Of a stretch of DNA of 64,000 nt, positions 6,998 through 15,585 are shown in pieces. The stretch comes from Streptomyces sp. CB02056 (GTDB lineage Bacteria; Actinomycetota; Actinomycetes; Streptomycetales; Streptomycetaceae): assembly GCF_001905545.1 (NCBI RefSeq), contig NZ_LIPD01000007.1:1-64000 (forward strand), read 5' to 3'. Each line of letters begins with the position of its first letter. Position 1 is the first letter of the stretch. Made by a program: the position numbers and the translations under genes. The notes under the pieces are model-generated. The model did no database searches. It was not told where the DNA came from and saw only the letters and a list, made by a program, of their open reading frames with translations.

Positions 6998-8065
6998 ATG
7001 CCGACCTCGCCAGTGGTGCTGGGGATCGAGTCCTCGTGCGACGAGACCGGTGCCGGTCTCGTCCGGGACGGGGTCCTGCTCGGGCAGGCGGTCGCGTCGA
7101 GCATGGACGAGCACGCCCGGTACGGCGGGGTCGTGCCGGAGATCGCCGCCCGCGCCCACGTCCACGCGATGGCGCCCGTGGTCCGCGAGGCCCTCGACCG
7201 GGCCGGGCTCACCCTCGCCGACGTCGGCGCCGTCGCGGTCACCGCCGGGCCGGGCCTCTCCGGTCCGCTCCAGGTCGGGGTCGCGGCGGCCAAGAGCTAC
7301 GCCTTCTCGCTCGGCGTGCCCCTCTACGGCGTCCACCACCTCGCCGGGCACGTCGCGGCGGCCGCCCTGGAGGGCGAGCCGCTGCCGAACCCGTGCGTCG
7401 TCCTGATCGTCTCCGGCGGGCACACCTCCCTGCTGCTGGTGCGCGACCTCGCCCGCGACCCGATCGTCCACCTCGGCGACACCCTGGACGACGCCGCCGG
7501 CGAGTGCTTCGACAAGGTCGCCCGGATCCTCGGCCTGCCCTACCCCGGCGGGCCCGCCATCGACCGCGCCGCCCGCGAGGGCGACCCGAACGCGGTGCGC
7601 CTGCCCCGCCCGCTCAGCGGGCCCAACGATCCCCCGTACGCCTTCTCCTTCTCCGGCCTCAAGACCGCCGCCGCCCGCTGGGTCGAGGCCCAACGGGCCG
7701 CCGGCGGCGAGCCGCACGTCCCGGACGCGGCCGCGGCTCTCCAGGAGGCCATCGCGGACACCCTCACCCGCAAGGCCGTCCGGGCCTGCACCGACCACGG
7801 GATCGGCACCCTCGTCGTGGTCGGCGGCGTCGCCGCCAACTCCCGCATCCGCGCGCTGACCGAACAGCGCTGCGCCGCCGCCGGGATCACCCTGCGGGTG
7901 CCGCCACTGCGGCTGTGCACCGACAACGGCGCGATGATCGCGGCCATCGGCGACCTCCTGGTCCGCTCGGGCGCGGCCCCGTCCCCGATGAACCTCTCGA
8001 TCGACCCCTCCGCACCCCTGGAGTACGCGGCACTCTCCCCCCTCGCGGCGGTCCGGGCCGCGTGA
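6998..8065 (+). CDS. tsaD: tRNA N6-adenosine threonylcarbamoyltransferase TsaD
   Basis: A 355-residue TsaD/Kae1-family protein, which transfers the threonylcarbamoyl group from TC-AMP to A37 of ANN-decoding tRNAs. The ASKHA-fold motifs are intact: GIESSCDETG, the metal-binding GVHHLAGHV (His114 and His118), VSGGHTSLLLV, DDAAGECFDKVAR, PGGPAIDR, FSFSGLKTA, VVGGVAANS and CTDNGAMIAA. The ATG at 6998 follows AAGGAG; an in-frame GTG at 6989 is the alternative. Actinomycete tsaD normally lies with tsaB and rimI, often near alr/tsaE and groES. None is here, so this is either a relocated or second copy. An unusual regulatory element sits directly upstream. Confidence 0.93.
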   Translation: MPTSPVVLGIESSCDETGAGLVRDGVLLGQAVASSMDEHARYGGVVPEIAARAHVHAMAPVVREALDRAGLTLADVGAVAVTAGPGLSGPLQVGVAAAKSYAFSLGVPLYGVHHLAGHVAAAALEGEPLPNPCVVLIVSGGHTSLLLVRDLARDPIVHLGDTLDDAAGECFDKVARILGLPYPGGPAIDRAAREGDPNAVRLPRPLSGPNDPPYAFSFSGLKTAAARWVEAQRAAGGEPHVPDAAAALQEAIADTLTRKAVRACTDHGIGTLVVVGGVAANSRIRALTEQRCAAAGITLRVPPLRLCTDNGAMIAAIGDLLVRSGAAPSPMNLSIDPSAPLEYAALSPLAAVRAA

Positions 8066-8107
8066 CGACCCGCGACGCTTCAGGGGTCCGGGCCGCGTGA
8101 GGACCCG
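8050..8107 (+). repeat. Short direct repeat over the tsaD stop codon
   Basis: A ~24-bp unit beginning GGTCCGGGCCGCGTGA occurs at about 8050 and 8084 with one mismatch. The first copy contains the tsaD stop codon. It looks like a small duplication at the edge of the decayed RiPP locus. Confidence 0.7.
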
Positions 8108-8284
8108 CAGGGCCCGGCGGCCCCGCCGCACACCCCTCGGCGCCTCCTGGCCACCCGGTTCCCGGCCCGTCCGGCGACGGCGACGTGGGGAGCGCCACCG
8201 TCCGCACCCCGAGCCGCCCGGGCGAGACGCGAGCAGCGGAGGCCCGCACCGCCGACGGGAGCGTCGCCGTGGGGAGCGCCCTCA

Positions 8285-8645
8285 ACCGGCCTACGGCACG
8301 GTGCTGCTCGCCCACCTGAAGACCGCAGCGGTATTCCAGCCCGTCGGCCCCGACGACGGCCGAGCCCTCCGCGAGGGCCCCGCACACGGACGTCTTCGGG
8401 TGCGGGAATCCGCCCACGATGTCCTGGGTGTCCCGGGCCTGCGGCGGAAGCATGCTCCTGGCCGTCTCCTCCAGCGCGGAGTCCGGGGCGACCAGCCGGC
8501 GGTTCCCGCTCAGCAGCGCCGTGGCCTCCTCGGCCTGCGGTCCGTCGAACTTCATGACGCTGCCGGTACTGGTGTTGAAGAGGGCGTAGCCCTCGGTCAA
8601 CGGCACTCGCAGGGTGTACCGGGAGGTGGCGAGAGGGGCGGTCAT
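8285..8645 (-). pseudogene. Radical SAM/SPASM RiPP maturase, core domain deleted
   Basis: The ATG at 8645 lies 5 bp after the precursor-peptide stop. Residues 1-60 (SRYTLRVPLTEGYALFNTST, FDGPQAEEATALLSGNRRLV) match the N-terminal segment that precedes the radical SAM barrel in many RiPP maturases. About 20 residues later the frame goes straight into a SPASM-like segment, CGALAEGSAVVGADGLEYRC...GEQHRAVGRL (residues 88-121). The whole ~200-residue barrel with its CxxxCxxC cluster is absent, and after residue 121 the sequence is no longer protein-like. This is best read as an internal in-frame deletion plus loss of the 3' end, leaving a non-functional gene. Confidence 0.65.
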
Positions 8646-8650
8646 GCCGT

Positions 8651-8878
8651 CTACTCGGTTTCCAGGATGGCCACGCAGGTCGAGCGGCTGCCGCACAGCC
8701 GCGCTGGGCTGAGGGTTCTCCCGCTGGAGGTCTCCTCCGCGATGTCGCTGAGCTGCGAGTCGACGATCGTGGCCGTGACGGTCTCGTACGTCTGCCCCGG
8801 GGGCACGTGGACCTGTGGGTCGGTGTCCTCCGAGGCGATGAGGCGGACCTTGGCGCGTGGTGCACGGTCCTTCGGCAT
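8651..8878 (-). CDS. Putative RiPP precursor peptide
   Basis: A 75-residue peptide with a clear ribosome-binding site (AGGGGAG) before the ATG at 8878. The N-terminal two thirds is charged and leader-like (RAPRAKVRLIASEDTDPQV, then TVTATIVDSQLSDIAEETSS). The C-terminus ARLCGSRSTCVAILETE has two cysteines five residues apart, a plausible thioether-forming core. It is immediately followed by the remnant of a radical SAM/SPASM maturase, the usual gene order of sactipeptide and ranthipeptide loci. The family is not identified. Because the maturase is broken, the peptide is probably unmodified unless another enzyme acts on it. Confidence 0.6.
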   Translation of the reverse strand: MPKDRAPRAKVRLIASEDTDPQVHVPPGQTYETVTATIVDSQLSDIAEETSSGRTLSPARLCGSRSTCVAILETE

Positions 8879-9020
8879 GCTGCTCCCCTTCCCGGGCGCG
8901 GGCCGGTCACCGTCGCCGGCCGTCTGTGGACGGAGGCGGTTCCCGCTCCGGTGCCGGCCTACCCGCCCGCGCCCGCTGCCGGAGTGATGACGGCGCGGGA
9001 GCGATCGCCCGGCTGCCGGT

Positions 9021-10313
9021 TCATCGCGGAGCGCCGGTGCCCGGCAGTTCGCGCCGGGTGCGCAGCGGCGAGAAGAAGATCGGTATCCAGACCGTGGCGA
9101 GTCCGGCGGCCCCGGCCCACAACGCGGTTCGGACGGAGGCGAGTTCGCCCAGCAGGCCGGCCAGGGCCGCGCCGATCGCGAGTGAGCCCGTCAACAGGAC
9201 GCGCATGGTGGCGTTCATCCGGCCGAGCAGGTGGTCGGGGGTGACGCTCTGCCGGAAGCTGACCTGGATCACGTTGTCGACACCGATCTTGTACGTGGTG
9301 ATCAGCCAGGCTCCGGTGGCGAGCCAGAGGGCCGGTCCTCGGGCGGCCAGGGCCAGCAGGGCGCCGAACGGTGCGACGGCCAGGCCCACCGACCACAGCA
9401 GCCGCCCGGCGCCGAACCGGCGGGCCGACCAGCGGGCCGACATCGAACCGATGAGCACGCCGAGACCGCCGACGGCGAAGAACAGGCCGATGACACTGCC
9501 GGAGAGGCCGAGCTCCCGGGCGAACAACACCGGCACCATGGTCTGGCACAGCTGGACGGACAGGTTCGTCAGTGCTCCGGCGAGCGCGACGGCCCGCAGG
9601 ATCGGGTCACCGAGCACGAAGCGCAGTCCCTCGCGTATCTCGCGGCCGAGCCCCGTGTCGGGCCGGTGCTGCGGACGCGGCTCCGGCCGGCGGATGCGCA
9701 GCAGGAGGAGCGCCGACCACAGGTAGCCGACCGCGTCGACCACGATCGCCGCCGGGGCGGAGAGCAGGGCCGTGAGGAATCCGCCCGCGCTGCGCCCGCC
9801 GATCTGGGCGAGGGCGTCCACCGTCACCAGGTGGGCGTTGGCCTGGGTGAGCCGGTGGCGCCCGACCAGGTCGGGCAGTTGGGTCAGCGTGGCCACGTCG
9901 AAGAAGACCGTGGCCACGCCCGTCAACAGCACCACCAGGTAGAGCTGTTGGATCGTCAGGCAGTCGAGCGCCCAGGCGGCCGGCACCGACCCGAGGAGGG
10001 CGGCCCGGGCCAGGTCGGCGGCGATCATCACCGGCCGCTTGCGGATCCGGTCCACCCAGGCCCCGGTCGGCAGGCCGATCAGCAGGAAGGCGAGGGTGCT
10101 CAGCGTCGCCAGCAGGCCGACCTGTCCGGGCGAGCTGTGCAGGGCCAGGACGGCGGTCAGCGGTATCGCGAGGGCACTCACCGCGGTGCCGAGCTTGCTC
10201 ACCGCGGCGGCGCCGACGAGCAGGCGAAAGCCCGGGTCCCGCAGGACCGAAGGAAACGGATCGGGGGTGGGCGCGGCCGTGTCCGGCCGCTGGGGAAGAT
10301 CGGTGCTGGTCAT
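9021..10313 (-). CDS. MFS exporter
   Basis: A 430-residue major facilitator with about 12 transmembrane helices and the conserved loop GLPTGAWVDRIRKRPVMI between helices 2 and 3. It resembles the enterobactin/macrolide exporter-like MFS group (RDPGFRLLVGAAAVSKLGTA at the N-terminus). It likely uses proton motive force to export a small molecule. The ATG at 10313 faces a divergent ArsR-family regulator at 10414, a common regulator/exporter arrangement. It lies 142 bp upstream of the RiPP precursor on the same strand, so it could once have exported that product, but the regulator pairing explains it equally well. Confidence 0.85.
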   Translation of the reverse strand: MTSTDLPQRPDTAAPTPDPFPSVLRDPGFRLLVGAAAVSKLGTAVSALAIPLTAVLALHSSPGQVGLLATLSTLAFLLIGLPTGAWVDRIRKRPVMIAADLARAALLGSVPAAWALDCLTIQQLYLVVLLTGVATVFFDVATLTQLPDLVGRHRLTQANAHLVTVDALAQIGGRSAGGFLTALLSAPAAIVVDAVGYLWSALLLLRIRRPEPRPQHRPDTGLGREIREGLRFVLGDPILRAVALAGALTNLSVQLCQTMVPVLFARELGLSGSVIGLFFAVGGLGVLIGSMSARWSARRFGAGRLLWSVGLAVAPFGALLALAARGPALWLATGAWLITTYKIGVDNVIQVSFRQSVTPDHLLGRMNATMRVLLTGSLAIGAALAGLLGELASVRTALWAGAAGLATVWIPIFFSPLRTRRELPGTGAPR

Positions 10314-10413
10314 GAGCCGAGGTTCCCGCCGCACCGGCCGGCGGGCGAGGAATTTAGGCTGTACTGAATCCCGGGCCACCGGCCGCTGGGTCCTCCGCCG
10401 TCGAGGGGGCATC

Positions 10414-11439
10414 GTGCTGGATCTGGCGTTCTCCGTCCGCGACTTGGCCCGCACCAGGTTCACCCTGTCGCCGCTGTGGGAAGTGGTGGCCAGCGTCAGA
10501 GTGCTGAAGCATCCGGCCGAGCACCCGCTGCACCGCCCGTGGAGCGGCGAGGCCGGACGCCGGCTGGCCGCCTCGGGGCTGGACTGGCGTCTGCTCGCCG
10601 ATCTGGTCCCGGATCCGCCCGGGTCGATCCCGATCTTCCTCGCGCCGCCGCCGGCGGGCCCGGCCGCCGATCTGGAAAGCGAGTTGGCCGTCCTGCGTGC
10701 CACGCCCGCCGAGCAGGTCCGGTCGGGCCTCGGCGCTCCGCGCGCGCCGCGTTCCGAGCGCGTCGACCGGCTGCGCGGCGATCCGCGCCGCGGCCTCGCC
10801 GAACTCGCCGACCTCATCGCGTCGTACTGGGAGATCGCGCTTGCGCCGTACTGGCCCCGCATGCGCTCGCTGCTGGAGGGGGACGTGCTGCACCGTGCCA
10901 GGCTGTTCGCCGAGCACGGGGCGGACCGACTGCTGGGCGACCTGGGATCCGTCGTGACCTGGGACGACGACACCCTGCGCGTCGGGCACCACTACGTCCA
11001 CGGCAGCCGGCGGCTCGGCGGGCGCGGCCTCCTCCTCGTGCCGTCGGTGTTCGTCTGGCCCCGCGTCTTCTCCGTCGTCAGCCCGAACTGGCAGCCCACC
11101 CTGCGCTATCCGCCGCGCGGGGTGGCCGCGCTCTGGGAACGGCAGGTCACCGTCCCGCAGGCCCTGGCAGCGGTCGTCGGCCGCTCCAGGGCCCGGCTGC
11201 TGGCCGACCTCGACACGCCCGCCTCGACGACCGAGCTGGCCCGCCGCACCGGGATCACGCCCGGCGGGGTCTCCCAGCACCTGACCGCCCTGCGCGCCGC
11301 CGGCCTGGTCGACGCCCACCGCAGCGGCCGGTACGTCCTGTACGTGCGCACCGAGGCGGCGGAGGTCCTGCTCGCCGCGGCGGACGGACGGCGTGACGGT
11401 GCGCAAGCGCCGCCTTCGCCCCGGAGTTCCCCTCGTTGA
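10414..11439 (+). CDS. DUF5937/ArsR-family winged-helix regulator
   Basis: A 341-residue regulator. Residues ~1-240 match the DUF5937-like N-terminal domain common in streptomycete ArsR-type proteins (LDLAFSVRDLARTRFTLSPL, VSPNWQPTLRYPPRGVAALW). Residues ~255-320 form the DNA-binding winged helix (STTELARRTGITPGGVSQHL, AGLVDAHRSGRYVLYVRT). The GTG at 10414 follows a GAGGGGG ribosome-binding site. It is divergent from an MFS exporter with 100 bp between starts, so it probably controls that gene and itself. The C-terminal 20 residues are Pro/Ser-rich and disordered. Confidence 0.83.
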   Translation: MLDLAFSVRDLARTRFTLSPLWEVVASVRVLKHPAEHPLHRPWSGEAGRRLAASGLDWRLLADLVPDPPGSIPIFLAPPPAGPAADLESELAVLRATPAEQVRSGLGAPRAPRSERVDRLRGDPRRGLAELADLIASYWEIALAPYWPRMRSLLEGDVLHRARLFAEHGADRLLGDLGSVVTWDDDTLRVGHHYVHGSRRLGGRGLLLVPSVFVWPRVFSVVSPNWQPTLRYPPRGVAALWERQVTVPQALAAVVGRSRARLLADLDTPASTTELARRTGITPGGVSQHLTALRAAGLVDAHRSGRYVLYVRTEAAEVLLAAADGRRDGAQAPPSPRSSPR

Positions 11440-11691
11440 GGACCGGCAGGAGCGTCCGGTGCGCGGGACGACCCACCAGGGTCTCGGCCGTCACGGGTCG
11501 GACGCCGTTGCCCGCCCAGGACCTTGTCGAGAGCCCACAACCCATCAGCCGGAGACCGCCGCCATGGCGCCATGGCGGAAGGATGGGGCCGCTGCGCGGC
11601 GGCCCCACCGCCACTCCCGTCACACTCCGCAGGCTCGTCCGACGCTCGACGAACCGCTACCGCCGGGACGGCCGCCCCACCACCCGACGCC
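11440..11691. other. Convergent intergenic region with terminator hairpin
   Basis: No gene is recognised. GGGGCCGC at 11585-11592 can pair with GCGG(C)GGCCCC ending at 11606, a short hairpin between converging genes that could end transcription from both sides. Confidence 0.4.
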
Positions 11692-12222
11692 TCAAGTCGG
11701 CAGCAGTGGGTGGGTGGTGGCGAGGAGGAGCAGGCCGAGGGAGGCCATGGAGAAGGGGACGATGCGCCGGGGGCTGATCAGGAGGAAGGCACCGTGGACG
11801 AGGACGGCGAGGGTCAGTGCGGCGGGGGCCGGGAGGAGGCCGAGGGCGGCGAGGCCGAGGGTGACTTCGGTGGTGGCGGTCGCGAGGGCGGCGGCGCGAC
11901 AGAGGCGGCGCAGGGACGGCCGGGTGAGCATGGCGCTGAGTGCGCCGAGGCTGGGCCAGGCGGGGAAGTCGCGGTTTCCGGCGGCGGCTTGGACGGCGTT
12001 GTAGGCGAGGTTGTCGATCAGGACGCCGCCGGTGAGCACGTTCAGGGCGAGGCGGCGTCGGACGGCGAGTTCGGCGGGCGCGGTCCAGCCGCGGCCCGGG
12101 CAGTAGGCGCGGCCCCCGGGGTAGCGGCGGGCGATGGTGCGGCAGTCGGCGAGGGTGAGGGAGGCCTGCCGGGTGACGGCGAGGAGCAGGAACAGTTCAG
12201 CGGCCGTCCGGGTGGTGGTCAC
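11692..12222 (-). CDS. Hypothetical polytopic membrane protein
   Basis: A 176-residue protein starting with GTG at 12222, which overlaps (GTGA) the stop of a short upstream frame. It has about four hydrophobic helices, including TATTEVTLGLAALGLLPAPA, AALTLAVLVHGAFLLISP and FSMASLGLLLLATTHPLL. The segment IDNLAYNAVQAAAGN...FPAWPSLGAL faintly recalls HTTM-type membrane proteins, but the length is well below that family and the N-terminus may be truncated. Function is unknown. It converges with the ArsR-type regulator and lies in a stretch with other signs of decay. Confidence 0.5.
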   Translation of the reverse strand: MTTTRTAAELFLLLAVTRQASLTLADCRTIARRYPGGRAYCPGRGWTAPAELAVRRRLALNVLTGGVLIDNLAYNAVQAAAGNRDFPAWPSLGALSAMLTRPSLRRLCRAAALATATTEVTLGLAALGLLPAPAALTLAVLVHGAFLLISPRRIVPFSMASLGLLLLATTHPLLPT

Positions 12223-12353
12223 GGTGCCTCGCGCAGGGCTTCGGCCAGGGCGCGCAGTTGCTGTCCGGTGGGCAGCCGGGCCAGGCGCAGTTTGCGGGTG
12301 GCGGGGTCGTAGCGGAGTTGCCAGCCGCCGTCGGATCCGATGATCAGTCCGCC
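12219..12353 (-). pseudogene. Gene fragment lacking a start codon
   Basis: A protein-like tail (SDGGWQLRYDPATRKLRLAR, LPTGQQLRALAEALREAP) ends at 12219 and overlaps the next gene's GTG. No ATG, GTG or TTG is available before the frame becomes non-coding; only a CTG near 12350 could serve. It is probably the 3' end of a deleted gene, or a short CTG-initiated protein. Confidence 0.35.
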
Positions 12354-12526
12354 TGCTGCCCCGAGGCCGCGTGACCGGCCTGGTCCGAGCGCGAACCGAG
12401 AACGGCCGTCGGCCGGACGGGTGGTGGGCAGGGGGTGGACGAAGCACGGGAGCAGGGCAGTAGGGTGCGGCGCTGACGGGTTGACGGAGTGTCGGCAGTG
12501 ACACGGAGAGGCGTGAGGAACTCGGC

Positions 12527-13489
12527 GTGACGTACGGAGATCAGGGCTCGTTCCCACGGAGCCCCTACCCGCGGGATCCCCGCCAGTGGCCGCGACCGGC
12601 CGGAGTCCCGCTGTGGCAGCGGTTCCGGGGCGAGGAGTGGCCCACCCTGCGGGAGTTGCTGGCGCCCGCGCGGCGGGTGGCCAGGTGGTGGGCCCTGGTG
12701 CCGCTGCTGTTCTGCCTGTGGCCGTTCCTGGTCTTCCTGACGCTCTATCCGATGGCCAGGTCGGCGCGGCGGCTGGCACGACGGGTGTTCATCGTGCCCG
12801 GGCCCCGGGGGATCACCGACGAGGTGGTGCTGCGGGTGCAGCGGATACGGGGGTGGCTGGCGCTCGGGGCGGCGCTCGTGGTGCTGCTCGTGTACGGGAC
12901 GGCGGACGACTGGGACCAGCTCGACGACCAGTTCGAGACCCGGCTGACGGTCACCCCGTTGCTGGTGCTGGTGACCGCGCCCGTGGTGGTCGGGGTGCTG
13001 TTCCGGCTCGCCGGGCCGGCCGCGCGCCCGGCCATGCGGGCCCAGGTGCGGCCGGCGGTCCTGATGGCTTCGCAGTACCTGGGCGCGTGCGCGGCGGTGC
13101 CGGTGCTGCTGTGGCTCGCCGGTCAGGCGCAGGGGTCGGTCCAGGGGCTGTTCCTCGGGCCGCTGTTCAACCTGCTGGTCCTGGCGTTGCCGATCTGGGT
13201 GCTGATGTTCGTGGCCTTCGCCTCGCCGACGGTGGTTCGCACGGCCTTCACCATGGACCGGGTGCACCCGGTGTTCCCGCCCGTCCTGACCGGCGTCCTG
13301 GTCTGGGAACTCGCCCTGATCGGGCTGGTGTTCGGCGGCCTGCCGCCCGGCCCGCCGGCCGTCCGGCTGGCCGCCGTGGTCGGCGGGCCCGCGACGGTGA
13401 CCGCGGTGGCGTGGTGGGAGGTGCACCGGCTCCGGACCCGCTTCGGGGTCTCCCTGCGCGGGCGGGCGACGGCCGGGAGCGGGCGGTAG
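12527..13489 (+). CDS. Hypothetical seven-helix membrane protein
   Basis: A 320-residue protein with a Pro/Arg-rich cytoplasmic head (RSPYPRDPRQWPRPAGVPLW) and about seven transmembrane helices: WWALVPLLFCLWPFLVFL, GWLALGAALVVLLVYGTA, TPLLVLVTAPVVVGVLF, YLGACAAVPVLLWLAG, LFNLLVLALPIWVLMFVAFA, PVLTGVLVWELALIGLVFG and VVGGPATVTAVAWWEV. No catalytic motif is visible and I do not recognise the family. The start is GTG at 12527. It lies alone between convergently decayed DNA and a methyltransferase operon 78 bp downstream. Confidence 0.72.
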   Translation: MTYGDQGSFPRSPYPRDPRQWPRPAGVPLWQRFRGEEWPTLRELLAPARRVARWWALVPLLFCLWPFLVFLTLYPMARSARRLARRVFIVPGPRGITDEVVLRVQRIRGWLALGAALVVLLVYGTADDWDQLDDQFETRLTVTPLLVLVTAPVVVGVLFRLAGPAARPAMRAQVRPAVLMASQYLGACAAVPVLLWLAGQAQGSVQGLFLGPLFNLLVLALPIWVLMFVAFASPTVVRTAFTMDRVHPVFPPVLTGVLVWELALIGLVFGGLPPGPPAVRLAAVVGGPATVTAVAWWEVHRLRTRFGVSLRGRATAGSGR

Positions 13490-13567
13490 CCCGGCCGGCG
13501 GCGGTCTCGGGACCCGCGGCGGTAGCGGGCCGGGCACGCCCCGGAGATCGGGCGGACAATCGGAGGC

Positions 13568-14305
13568 ATGGGCGGAGCGGACCGGTTCGACACCCTCGGT
13601 GACATGTACGAGGAGATGTTCCTCCTGCCCTGGCGCCGACACCTGGAGTCGTTCAGCGTGTTCGCCGCACTGGGCACGGTCACCGGCCGCAGCGTCCTGG
13701 ACATCGGGTGCGGTACGGGCCTGTACAGCCGGGAGCTCAAGCGACGCGGCGCGGCGCGGGTGGTCGGGTACGACGTCTCCGGCGGCATGCTCGACGTCGC
13801 GCGGCGGGCCGAACGCGCCGAGCCGCTGGGCATCGAGTACACCGAGCGCCGCGACCTCGTCGAGGACGGCGCCTTCGACGCGTGCCTGGCCGTGTACGTC
13901 CTGCCGTACGCGGAGGACTACGGAGCACTGCTCTCCCTGTGCGCCTTGGCATCACGGACCCTGCGCCCGGGCGGCCGGTTCGTCACCCTGCCGGTGAACC
14001 CGGACTTCCACGGCGAGCGCACCTACTACGAGCGCTACGGCCTGCGCCTGGTGGAGACCGAGTCGCGCCACGACGCCTCGCGGGTGACGCTGGAACTGTG
14101 CTTCGGCCGCTACGACGAACGGATCACCGCACGGTACTGGAGCCGGGCCACCCTGGAACGGGCCCTGCGCGAGACGGGCTTCGCCTCGATCTCCTGGCCC
14201 GCCTTCCGGGTCTCAGGGGAAGGAACCGCCCGCCACGGCGAGGACTTCTGGCGGCCGTACCTCGCCTGCCCCCACGCGGCGATCATCAGCTGCACCAGGA
14301 CCTGA
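13568..14305 (+). CDS. Class I SAM-dependent methyltransferase
   Basis: A 245-residue Rossmann-fold methyltransferase. Motif I is LDIGCGTGLYS (about residues 43-53), motif II VVGYDVSGGMLD, then FDACLAVYVLPYA and LRPGGRFVTLPVNP. This is the toxoflavin-synthase/ToxA-like small-molecule methyltransferase type. The -10-like GACAAT ends about 8 bp before the ATG, so the message may be leaderless or nearly so. It is the first of four same-strand genes whose later members overlap or nearly touch, suggesting one small pathway. The substrate is unknown. Confidence 0.85.
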   Translation: MGGADRFDTLGDMYEEMFLLPWRRHLESFSVFAALGTVTGRSVLDIGCGTGLYSRELKRRGAARVVGYDVSGGMLDVARRAERAEPLGIEYTERRDLVEDGAFDACLAVYVLPYAEDYGALLSLCALASRTLRPGGRFVTLPVNPDFHGERTYYERYGLRLVETESRHDASRVTLELCFGRYDERITARYWSRATLERALRETGFASISWPAFRVSGEGTARHGEDFWRPYLACPHAAIISCTRT

Positions 14306-14350
14306 TCCCGGAGAACCCGACCCCCGGAGCCCGATCCCAGAGACACCACC

Positions 14351-15556
14351 ATGGCGACCACACCACGGGACCACCGCCGCCCCGGCCCGATCGAGGCAGG
14401 ATTCCCCCCGTCCCCCGCGGCGGTCGACCCCGCGCGGTGGGACCGGCTGATCGGCCCGGACAACTTCTACAACAGCAGCGCCTGGGTGCGCGCGCTCGAA
14501 CTCGCCCACGGCGACACCGGCGCGCTCACCGCCGCCTCCGGCGGCCGGCTGCTGGGCGCCCTGTCCGTCTGGCCCGGCGAGAACGACGAACCCGGGCTGT
14601 TCCACCTGCCCACGCTGTTCCCGGACCTGGCGGCCGCCCGGTCCGCGCGATGGCTGTGGCTGGGAGCCCGGCGCTCGACCTACAACGAACTGGTCCGCAC
14701 CCGCGGCGAGGACCGCGACCGCGCCCTGGAAGTCCTGCTGGAAGGGGCGCTGCGGCTGGCCCGCGACCGCGGCCTCGACGGCGTGGTCCTGCCCTACCTG
14801 GCCGCCGGCGACGCCCGGGAGCTCACCCGGATCCACCCCCGGGCCGTCGCCCTGCTGCACGACGCGGACGCCAACGTCGCCGTCCCGGCCGGCGGCTACG
14901 CCGAGCAGTCGGCGCGGATGAGCCAGCCCGACCGTACCCACCGCCGGGCCGAACGCCGCGCCTGCGAGCGCGGCGGCACGACCGTGGAATGGCGGCCCCT
15001 GGCCCACGGGGACGTCGCCCGGCAGGCCGCGGCCCTGGTGACGCAGACCCGTGCCCGGCACGGTGGAACCAGCGACCCCGCCTGGATGCTCCGCTCCTTC
15101 GCCGCCCAGGCCACGACGGGCGTGCTGGACCGGGCCGTCGGCTGCTTCGCCGTCCGCGACGGCCGCCCCGTCGCCGTGAACGTCTGCTACACCCACCACG
15201 ACCGGCTCTACGGCCGCTACTTCGGCTTCGACTACCGCGCCGCCCAGCCCCGGAGCGAGTACTTCGTGCTCTGCTACCAGGCCCCCGTCGACTACGCGGC
15301 CGCCGGCGGCTTCCACCGCTACCGCCTGGCCGTCTCCGCCTGGCAGATCAAGATCCGGCAGGGCGCCGTGCTCTCCCCGCTCGCCGCCGTCGTCCTGCCC
15401 CTGCACGGGCGGTTCTGCGACCGGCGGACGGCGGCCCGGCACAACGCCCACACCGCCCGGCTCTGGACCGGCCGGTGCGCCGCCCGCCCCTGGGCCCTGG
15501 CACCCGAGTGGAACGACTGGGCCCAGGACGGCCCCGACGCTCCCGCCTCCGGCTGA
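14351..15556 (+). CDS. FemAB/GNAT-like peptidogalycan-type acyltransferase
   Basis: A 401-residue protein resembling the peptidogalycan biosynthesis/BioF2-like acetyltransferase families, which have double GNAT folds. Supporting segments are NFYNSSAWVRALELAHGDTG near the N-terminus and, in the second half, DRAVGCFAVRDGRPVAVNVC, DRLYGRYFGFDYRA and RYRLAVSAWQIKIRQGA, a usual order for these proteins. Likely reaction: acyl or aminoacyl transfer to an amine on a small molecule. It follows the methyltransferase by 45 bp and precedes the NIPSNAP-like gene by 29 bp, so the group is probably one transcript. Confidence 0.72.
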   Translation: MATTPRDHRRPGPIEAGFPPSPAAVDPARWDRLIGPDNFYNSSAWVRALELAHGDTGALTAASGGRLLGALSVWPGENDEPGLFHLPTLFPDLAAARSARWLWLGARRSTYNELVRTRGEDRDRALEVLLEGALRLARDRGLDGVVLPYLAAGDARELTRIHPRAVALLHDADANVAVPAGGYAEQSARMSQPDRTHRRAERRACERGGTTVEWRPLAHGDVARQAAALVTQTRARHGGTSDPAWMLRSFAAQATTGVLDRAVGCFAVRDGRPVAVNVCYTHHDRLYGRYFGFDYRAAQPRSEYFVLCYQAPVDYAAAGGFHRYRLAVSAWQIKIRQGAVLSPLAAVVLPLHGRFCDRRTAARHNAHTARLWTGRCAARPWALAPEWNDWAQDGPDAPASG

Positions 15557-15585
15557 CCGCCGCCGACATCGGAAGGAGACCCGCC

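Noticed and set aside
6631..8100. 489-residue plus-strand frame overlapping tsaD
   Set aside because: Out-of-frame shadow of tsaD, Arg/Pro-rich.
12344..13642. 432-residue minus-strand frame opposite the seven-helix membrane protein
   Set aside because: Pro/Arg/His-rich antisense shadow; the plus frame has clear membrane helices and a plausible start.
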